Part shown: positions 7,119 through 13,400 of the stretch, in pieces
Layout: each line of letters starts with the position of its first letter
How positions within the stretch are numbered: position 1 is the stretch's first letter
Source: Sediminicola arcticus
GTDB taxonomy: Bacteria; Bacteroidota; Bacteroidia; Flavobacteriales; Flavobacteriaceae
Reading direction: 5' to 3'
DNA: 64,000 bases
Assembly: GCF_040566695.1 (NCBI RefSeq)
Contig: NZ_JBEXAE010000006.1
Location: 1 to 64,000 of the forward strand
Position numbers and translations under genes: made by a program
Notes under the pieces: model-generated
The model's database searches: none
Told to the model about the DNA's origin: nothing
The model's input: the letters and a program-made list of their open reading frames with translations, nothing else

Positions 7119-8498
7119 TTATCCAATTATAATTTTTTCTACTTCTTGTTTTGCATCTTCTAATATTCGTTTTGAATCACTTTTTAATAATTTAACTTGT
7201 TCTTGTAACGATTCAATATAGTCCGAAATCCTTTTTTGTGTTTGTTCATCCGGTAATGGAATTGGTATTTTTTTTAGGTCCTTACCGTAAACGTGAGAAG
7301 TTTGTCCAGTTTTTTCTCTATTGATAAGAGATTTAAACATTTCAGTTTTTAATAACGAGAATAGATATGTAGTATTTACTTTATCATTGGCCCTTACGCA
7401 AATTAATTCACCAACATAGGAGGTATCAATTTTAGGTTCTTCAATTAGCATTTTGATATGTCTTCCTACATATTCAGATTGGTGAGCAGCTGACAAAATA
7501 AAAATATCCCCTTTTTGAGCTTTTAGATTTTGTTTAGAAAATACATAATCAACTTTTTCTAAATCTATAAAATCGTTAGTGTAGCTTCCGACTTTTATGA
7601 TAGGGAATTGTGTTTGTTCTTCAGAATATTCAGCTTTTGCAGGTGTTTTTCCACTGTTTAGTATGTCAGTAACATCTTTTAAATCAACTATTTCAAAATG
7701 TGATTTTTTAATTTCTGCAACAATGTTTTTATAGCTGATATTTTGATAATCTGGGTCAAGTCTACCGTTGGTTATTTCATTAAAATTAGCGTAGAACATT
7801 CTACTCAATGATGTGTTGTTTTCTACGGGTAATAAAACACCTAATTCATTAAGCAAATATGTATCTATAGTTTTTAAAAGTTCTTTAGCTTGAGCGTCTT
7901 TTGATTGTTTACGCCTGTTAGCAATATTATATAGCTCTACAATTTTAATTTGATTCTCAATGGTGATTTCTGGAACAGGTAAATTATTTATATCCTCTGT
8001 TTGAAGTCTTGGTAAAGTATTTCCAGTCATTAAATGTTTTGTTTGATTTACAATTAACGATGACCTTAAATAGATTGTCAAAAATTCATTACTATATTTT
8101 TCGCTATCAAAAATGTGAAATTCTGTTGAACAAATCCCATCAAATTCCGCCAAATATACCTTGTTTAAGTAAGGTCTCAGTTTTGGAAAAAGTATATGGC
8201 CTCTTTTAAACTTTCCGGCGCTGCTAATACTTTCTTTTTCGCTAGTTGGAATGTAATGCCCTGTATCACTTTCAATATTTTCTAATCCTACATAAACATC
8301 GGATTTGGTAATCTCAGAAGTTGTTGTTTTGACATTTTTTACTAAGTGTTTTAACTTAATAAGATTATTATTAAGTTTTAACTTCTCTATTGCATTTCTT
8401 CTTTCGACATGAAATTGGTGAGGATCCATTCTAGCTTCAATTTCAGACCGTTTGATTAAGAAGAACTTGATATTTGTATTTTGAGTTGTTTGTGCCAT
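7119..8498 (-). CDS. hsdS: HsdS-like specificity subunit with two target-recognition domains
   Basis: The 459-residue product chooses the DNA target for the methyltransferase-nuclease encoded upstream. It has the usual duplicated plan: TRD1 (about 40-180, with YVGLENIESDTGHY and a LPRLQTEDINNLPVPE end), helical spacer 1 (about 185-220, KIVELYNIANRRKQSKDAQA), TRD2 (about 255-415, with FPIIKVGSYTND and GKDLKKIPIPLP) and helical spacer 2 (about 420-455). Two different TRDs imply a bipartite asymmetric site. It is the last gene of a three-gene operon, its ATG lying 4 nt after the preceding stop codon, and it converges on the Rep-like gene. Confidence 0.93.
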   Translation of the reverse strand: MAQTTQNTNIKFFLIKRSEIEARMDPHQFHVERRNAIEKLKLNNNLIKLKHLVKNVKTTTSEITKSDVYVGLENIESDTGHYIPTSEKESISSAGKFKRGHILFPKLRPYLNKVYLAEFDGICSTEFHIFDSEKYSNEFLTIYLRSSLIVNQTKHLMTGNTLPRLQTEDINNLPVPEITIENQIKIVELYNIANRRKQSKDAQAKELLKTIDTYLLNELGVLLPVENNTSLSRMFYANFNEITNGRLDPDYQNISYKNIVAEIKKSHFEIVDLKDVTDILNSGKTPAKAEYSEEQTQFPIIKVGSYTNDFIDLEKVDYVFSKQNLKAQKGDIFILSAAHQSEYVGRHIKMLIEEPKIDTSYVGELICVRANDKVNTTYLFSLLKTEMFKSLINREKTGQTSHVYGKDLKKIPIPLPDEQTQKRISDYIESLQEQVKLLKSDSKRILEDAKQEVEKIIIG

Positions 8499-8502
8499 TT
8501 GA

Positions 8503-10026
8503 TTAACTAATTACTAAACCGTAATCCTTAAGTAGAATACTTTTAATGTTATCATAAATAATACCTTCTAAATCGTTTAAAGGCCCATTTCCATTATATT
8601 TATTTGCAATGTCGTGACCATAATCAAATGGAATTTCTTCACCATCTTTAATAACTATAATTGAAGGTTTATCTAAGCTTCTGGCAAATCCTAATTCATA
8701 CGCAACATTTGGATTTTTTTCTGAAATATCTGCTATGAAAATTTTACACTCTTTGATTTGATTTAGGAAATTAAATACAATATCCATAGTTCTTCCTATA
8801 TGTTCCATAATTGGGAATAGCGAAATTTTAAGAGAAGGATTTTCTTGTTTTAATTTTTCAATAACTCTTTCATATGCCTCATTATAGCCTCTTATAATGC
8901 TGGAGTCGTGACCAAAATAAGGCATAGCTACAAAAACTGTAATTTCTTGTTCTGCTATTTTGTCAAATATTTTTATAATACTACTGGCTGTAATTTCCGG
9001 AATTTCGAAAATGTGGTTTTGAATTACCCACTTTTTGAATAAATTAAATTTTCCTTTATTTTCTTCAACGTGATAGTAAAGAAATGATGTAAGAAGGCCA
9101 AAACTAGAGTTGGCTTTTAGTTTCTCATTTTCATTGTATAAAGTATCAATAGCTTTTAACGATTCAAAAACTTTATCTACAATGGATTCAGGATTTTCTC
9201 CTTTTGCCAATAACTTGTGAAATACCTCAATGTAATATGTTCTATATTGTTTAGAAAGAATATTTTCAATTCCGGTGAAAATTTCAGGATTAACTTTTTT
9301 AATTAAAGTCCTAGTTAATACGCCTTCTAGATTTAAAATATCCTCTAATTCGGATTCTAAAAAGTTAGTTGAATCATCAATGATTACACGCAAATTTTCT
9401 TCAGAAGTGAGCGCAATTGTTTTGGTATTTATGTTATGAAAAAAAACTTTAACTGATTTGTCAAAAACATCAGTAGTTGAGTTTTTTACTGGATTTCCAC
9501 CTTTATAATACTCTTCACCAAGTATAATACAAAAAGGAGCAACCATTCTTTGGACTTTTGGTGATTCAGATAAACCTGCAGCATCCAATCTGTGATTGCC
9601 ATCAATTCTATGAAATGGTTTTTTAACTAAATCAAATTGAGAATCGTCAATTTCAATTTCTATTAAATTTATTTTACTATTACCTCGTACATCTTCTCTG
9701 GCTTTGAAATCAACAGGTTTTGGCTTGAAAACTGTTCCATCTACATTTGATTTGTAGCTTTTGCTTGATTGCAACTTTTGTAATGGCGTTTCACTATCTT
9801 TTGATTTATCAAAGGAGTGTTTTATTTTGTAACTTAAAATGACTTCAGGGAAAAACAAATATGTTTCATGTTCCAAAAAATCCGAAATATCTTTCCTATC
9901 CTCTATAGGATTTCTTTGATATTTATAGTCTGCTTCAGAAATTCTTGCTAACTCTTTTATTGGAGCAAAACCTCTTATGCATATTTGACCATTTAATGAA
10001 CTATCTAATATTCCTCTTATTATCAT
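8503..10026 (-). CDS. DGQHR/DndB-like domain fused to NDT/TIR-like Rossmann domain; candidate effector
   Basis: This 507-residue protein sits between the nuclease-methyltransferase and specificity genes and overlaps the former by 4 nt, so the three are translationally coupled. The N-terminal half (about 1-210) contains FHRIDGNHRLDAAG at 138-151, the signature of DGQHR-type (DndB-like) or ParB/DUF262-like proteins. A helical middle (about 210-355) follows. The C-terminal domain (about 361-507) reads like the nucleoside deoxyribosyltransferase/TIR-like superfamily: ITVFVAMPY (362-370), CKIFIADIS (427-435), NPNVAYELGFA (438-448, with E444 at the expected catalytic position). That fold cleaves N-glycosidic bonds in nucleotides or NAD in characterised members. 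I infer a sensor-effector role; activity is untested. Confidence 0.75.
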   Translation of the reverse strand: MIIRGILDSSLNGQICIRGFAPIKELARISEADYKYQRNPIEDRKDISDFLEHETYLFFPEVILSYKIKHSFDKSKDSETPLQKLQSSKSYKSNVDGTVFKPKPVDFKAREDVRGNSKINLIEIEIDDSQFDLVKKPFHRIDGNHRLDAAGLSESPKVQRMVAPFCIILGEEYYKGGNPVKNSTTDVFDKSVKVFFHNINTKTIALTSEENLRVIIDDSTNFLESELEDILNLEGVLTRTLIKKVNPEIFTGIENILSKQYRTYYIEVFHKLLAKGENPESIVDKVFESLKAIDTLYNENEKLKANSSFGLLTSFLYYHVEENKGKFNLFKKWVIQNHIFEIPEITASSIIKIFDKIAEQEITVFVAMPYFGHDSSIIRGYNEAYERVIEKLKQENPSLKISLFPIMEHIGRTMDIVFNFLNQIKECKIFIADISEKNPNVAYELGFARSLDKPSIIVIKDGEEIPFDYGHDIANKYNGNGPLNDLEGIIYDNIKSILLKDYGLVIS

Positions 10027-12233
10027 AGATTATTGAATTCTAAATGATTAATGAATTTAGAAAGTTCTACTTTTATTACATCTAAATCGCCATCTCCATC
10101 AGCTGTGCTCTTGCCTGTGGCATCATATCCAATGTCTTCTGCTATCGCCATGAAAATAGGATAGTCTGGTAATTTTGTTTGTCTTTCTTTTAAATAAGCA
10201 TCTTGCAATTGTTCCTTTAAATCGTTTACTTTTTCTGAATAAAAGGCATTTAGTTCTTCTTTCCAAGCTTTGTACTCGGCTGTTTTTTTTAGCTCTGTCA
10301 TACTAAAGGAAGGATATGGATTGTAAAAGTTCTCTAATTCTATTGTTTTCCTTTTCTTTTCTTTTTCCCATTTTTGAAGATGCTCGAAATACTGAAATTC
10401 TTCTTTTAGGTTAATTTGAATACTTGCTTTTAAATTTCTTAAATGCATTGTTTGTTCGGAACTATGTTTTTTGACAAACAATACGGAGCTTTTAACTCCA
10501 GCACCTGTAGCACTAAAGGCAGTTTGAGGAATGCTTACAACCGAAACTATTCTAAATTTATCTTCAATATCATCTCGTACATACTGTAAACTACTATTCG
10601 TAAGGATTCCATCCGGTAATACAATCGCTAAATAGCCTCCTTCTTTGAGAAATCTATGGCATTGTTCTATGAAAAGAATTTCAGTGTTTTGTTTGTCTCT
10701 TTTGGAGATTGTTGTTTTTCCTTTTACATCCAACCAATCTGGTACTTTTTTGCCAAAATCATAACTACTTAAATAGGCTTTCTCAGATTTCCTTACAGAA
10801 GAACCAAATGGCGGATTAGTAATAATAAAATCAAAATGGTTGTATTTGAAACCTTTGTTGGTGGTTTTATAAGCGATATCATTAGAGCTTAAAAGTCCGT
10901 CCTCTGTGATTACGTTAGTATGACCATCATCGTGAATAATCATATTCATTTTCGCAGCCCTACTAATTTGTTCATTTATTTCAATGCCGAACAGATTTTT
11001 TTCTGCAAAATCATGCCAGTACTTTTTCCAGCGGCCGTATTGTTTTGTATCCTTTTTATAATTAGGATACATTCTATTGGCTTCTTCTCTTATTTTATTT
11101 AATGCGTAAAGTAAAAAACCTCCACTCCCACAAGAGGTGTCTAAAACGAAGGAATCATTTTTAATGGGCAAAATATCAATAGCGAACTTTACAATTGGTC
11201 TTGGTGTGAAGTATTGCCCAAAATTACCTCTAAAGAAGGAATCCATAAAGGTTTCGAAAGCTCTTCCTTTTGCATCTAAGTCTGTTTCTCCAAGATTTAT
11301 ATCTTGTAAGTAGCCAACAACGGTCCTAATTTTTTCGGCTGAAAGTCGAATGTTGTCTCTGAAAACTTCTGCATCTTTTTTTCGTCCTTCTTCATACAAT
11401 TGGTTTACACGTTCCAGGAGTCTTTTGTTTTCTATATCTCTAATCGCCCTTCGTAATTCGTCATTGTTTAGTTTTTCCCAATTCTTTACTTCTTCTTTTT
11501 GAGCAGTAATAATCTGAAAATCGTAAGGATCCCCTGGCAATCTATGCTTTCTTTCGTCCCATATTTTACAAAAAATGAGTTTGTCAAGCTCATCAAATGC
11601 TTCTGAAGGGTTTAATTGACCACCAGCCCAAAGTGCATCGTGTGCTTGTTTGAATCGTATTGTTAAAACATTTTCTTCTACAATTTCTAGGTCAAAAAAC
11701 TTTTGTTTTCCTTCAACTTCTTTTAGCGCTTCGGCCTCATAAACATACTTGTAGGTTGCTAATACTTTAACCCCATATTGCGGTATGTCTGGTTGTGTAA
11801 TTCTGGTATTGCGTTTTTTGTCAACTTGAAAATATTCATCTTTTGCCCCAGATGTAACCCAAACATATTTGACATCATTAGGTAAGGCATAGGCGTAACT
11901 ATATGCTTGTTCGATGGCTTGTAAAAATTCTTGTTCACTAACAGTATCATTTTTACATTCAACTAAAATGTGTGGTTGCGAACAATCATCATCATTGTAA
12001 ACAATAATATCGGCTTCTTTTCTCTCGCTTCCCATTGTTACCATTTCGTACATTTTTATTCTCTCCGCTCGATAATCGTATTGTAAAACCAATTTCACAA
12101 AAGTTTCAGCTTGTACTTTTTCTTCAGGGTTTGAGTAATTTCTTGGTCTATGAAAGTTGCAATATGTAATTTGCTTTTCATCTTCACTTATTTTAATCAA
12201 TTTTTCTTTTATGCCTTGTTCTATTATATTCAT
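10023..12233 (-). CDS. Fused restriction nuclease-N6-adenine methyltransferase (BcgI-like RM subunit)
   Basis: The 736-residue product combines an HsdR N-terminal-type nuclease domain (about 25-170) with a complete HsdM-type methyltransferase. The nuclease shows E43, D75 (EADIIVYN) and E92-C-K94 (VECKND), a PD-(D/E)XK site. The methyltransferase shows the AFETFMDSFFRGNFGQYFTP segment (325-344), SAM motif I DTSCGSGGF (365-373) and catalytic NPPF (473-476). A charged helical C-terminus (about 590-700) probably docks HsdS. No DEAD-box helicase motor is present, which separates it from true type I enzymes and resembles type IIB/IIG enzymes such as BcgI that pair a fused RM subunit with a separate S subunit. 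First gene of the operon. Confidence 0.92.
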   Translation of the reverse strand: MNIIEQGIKEKLIKISEDEKQITYCNFHRPRNYSNPEEKVQAETFVKLVLQYDYRAERIKMYEMVTMGSERKEADIIVYNDDDCSQPHILVECKNDTVSEQEFLQAIEQAYSYAYALPNDVKYVWVTSGAKDEYFQVDKKRNTRITQPDIPQYGVKVLATYKYVYEAEALKEVEGKQKFFDLEIVEENVLTIRFKQAHDALWAGGQLNPSEAFDELDKLIFCKIWDERKHRLPGDPYDFQIITAQKEEVKNWEKLNNDELRRAIRDIENKRLLERVNQLYEEGRKKDAEVFRDNIRLSAEKIRTVVGYLQDINLGETDLDAKGRAFETFMDSFFRGNFGQYFTPRPIVKFAIDILPIKNDSFVLDTSCGSGGFLLYALNKIREEANRMYPNYKKDTKQYGRWKKYWHDFAEKNLFGIEINEQISRAAKMNMIIHDDGHTNVITEDGLLSSNDIAYKTTNKGFKYNHFDFIITNPPFGSSVRKSEKAYLSSYDFGKKVPDWLDVKGKTTISKRDKQNTEILFIEQCHRFLKEGGYLAIVLPDGILTNSSLQYVRDDIEDKFRIVSVVSIPQTAFSATGAGVKSSVLFVKKHSSEQTMHLRNLKASIQINLKEEFQYFEHLQKWEKEKKRKTIELENFYNPYPSFSMTELKKTAEYKAWKEELNAFYSEKVNDLKEQLQDAYLKERQTKLPDYPIFMAIAEDIGYDATGKSTADGDGDLDVIKVELSKFINHLEFNNL

Positions 12234-12952
12234 TTAGCCTACTTCTTTGATATTAATAGTTCTGTTACTTCAATTTACCATAACTCGAAAATGGCGACCA
12301 GTGTTTCTAAAGAGGGGGTGTACTGGGTTTATGTAACCTTAGGAAATTGTCGTTTTGATTTTCTCAAGATTTTCATCAAGCCCGTTGTTGTTTTTACCGT
12401 TTTTAACCAAAACTACTTTATGTCTGTTTCTTGTCTTCTTGCGCATTTATATAAGCATAAAACACAAATATATCAGCTTGCTCTGAAATATTGTTATTTA
12501 AGAGTTATGAAAATAAAATCTGGTTGAATTTGCCGTTGTTCCTTTTGTCAGCTTGTGTACAATTTTGCATTAAAGTGAAAGTGCTTATTTTACTTTTTCA
12601 ATATACACTTTTATCTCAATTAATTGAAAATATTCCTCTCTTGAAAATAGGTTTTGTTTAAGTAGTTTTGTCCTTTGCTTGTTTTAATTAGTGAAATAAT
12701 GTTGTTTTAAGTTTTACTAAGCTATGGATAGTAATTTAAATAAAGATGAGGGAAACCATAATTATGGTAAGGTTTAAATTTTCAAATAAGAAATGTTTTT
12801 TTTGATAAGAAAAAGAATTTGAGTTCGGTGTCATAGTTTATGAGGTTTTTAGATTTGTAATCGTAGAGTCCACTAAAAACTATTTGACAACAGTTTAAAT
12901 TGTATTTTTCCGTATTGCCGGGAACATGTTGGGATAAATCACTATCTTAAAT
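12234..12952. other. 719-bp AT-rich region without a supported gene, upstream of the RM-type operon
   Basis: No ORF here has plausible coding character; the 125-residue plus-strand frame at 12150-12527 starts inside the RM gene antisense and looks random. The stretch must contain the promoter of the minus-strand operon, but I find no clear TAnnTTTG box. It may hold remnants of a lost gene or an untranslated RNA between the operon and the right attachment repeat. Confidence 0.5.
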
Positions 12953-12988
12953 CAAAAAACCCTTGAAAATCAAATGATTAACAAGGGT
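12953..12988 (-). terminator. Terminator of the tRNA-Gly/tRNA-Leu transcript
   Basis: On the minus strand ACCCTTG pairs with CAAGGGT, with an inner AATC/GATT stem, followed by a run of T. It starts right after the tRNA-Leu 3' end and is included in the attachment repeat. Confidence 0.8.
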
Positions 12989-13013
12989 ACTTGTACTCGA
13001 GGCGGGACTTGAA
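12953..13013. repeat. Right attachment repeat (native tRNA-Leu 3' end and terminator)
   Basis: This copy matches 2312-2372 at 58 of 61 positions and runs from the poly-A side of the terminator to the T-arm of the intact tRNA-Leu gene. It marks the right end of the integrated element. Confidence 0.9.
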
Positions 13014-13077
13014 CCCGCACGGACTAATGTCCATTGGATTTTAAGTCCAACGTGTCTACCAATTCCACCACTCGAGC
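12994..13077 (-). tRNA. tRNA-Leu (anticodon UAA)
   Basis: The 84-nt cloverleaf has a GCTCGAG/CTCGAGT acceptor stem (first pair G-U), D-arm GGTAGAC, anticodon stem TTGGA/TCCAA with loop CTTAAAA (UAA), a long class II variable arm (GGAC-ATTA-GTCC) and T-arm GCGGG-TTCAAGT-CCCGC. CCA is not encoded. The 3' end is the integration target of the element at 2312-13013. Confidence 0.95.
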
Positions 13078-13127
13078 CTCTGCTTGCGCAGCGATCCTAC
13101 CATTGGTAGAACGTGGATTTTAATATG

Positions 13128-13200
13128 AGCGAAAAACGGGATTCGAACCCGCGACCTCCACCTTGGCAAGGTGGCGCTCTACCAACTGAGCTATTTTCGC
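13128..13200 (-). tRNA. tRNA-Gly (anticodon GCC)
   Basis: The 73-nt cloverleaf shows acceptor stem GCGAAAA/TTTTCGC, D-arm GCTCAGTTGGTAGAGC, anticodon stem CCACC/GGTGG with loop TTGCCAA (GCC) and T-arm GCGGG-TTCGAAT-CCCGT. CCA is not encoded. It lies 50 bp upstream of tRNA-Leu and is probably on the same transcript. Confidence 0.96.
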
Positions 13201-13251
13201 GAATGTTAAGAACGTTTGCCACTAGGGCCACATCTTTGTCTGATGCGGATG

Positions 13252-13280
13252 CAAATTTAATACAATTCTCTAAAAGGCAA
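13252..13280 (-). promoter_or_regulatory. Bacteroidota-type promoter for the tRNA-Gly/tRNA-Leu operon
   Basis: On the minus strand TTG (13278-13280) is followed after 18 bp by TAAATTTG (13252-13259), fitting the TTG...TAnnTTTG pattern of the primary sigma factor in this phylum. It lies about 50 bp before tRNA-Gly. Confidence 0.65.
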
Positions 13281-13400
13281 AGAAATTTGTTCAAAAAGAA
13301 ATAAAAAAAATAAGCCAGCAGAATCCATGGTCATCAGGCATTTCTCCCGGAAGCTATTGGGACCTTAATTACCAGCCTAATACGGTTCGTCATTTGCTGT

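Larger units (their letters stand above)
2312..13013. mobile_element. tRNA-Leu-integrated element of about 10.6 kb with RM-type cargo
   Basis: A 61-bp direct repeat at 2312-2372 and 12953-13013 (58 of 61 identical; mismatches at 2332, 2348 and 2349) contains the terminator and the last 20 bases of tRNA-Leu. The right copy belongs to the intact tRNA. Immediately inside the left copy lies a tyrosine integrase gene, followed by small genes, an HTH protein and a Rep-like protein on the plus strand. A three-gene RM-type operon faces them from the right. No relaxase, conjugation or virion gene is seen, so it resembles an integrative mobilizable or satellite element rather than a full ICE or prophage. 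The boundary is seen directly; the classification is inferred. Confidence 0.85.

Noticed and set aside
12150..12527. 125-residue plus-strand ORF upstream of the RM operon
   Set aside because: It begins antisense inside the RM gene, has poor composition for a soluble protein and no recognisable motif or ribosome site.
13097..13304. ORFs on both strands across the tRNA genes
   Set aside because: They read through tRNA-Gly and its flanks and are shadows of structured RNA sequence.
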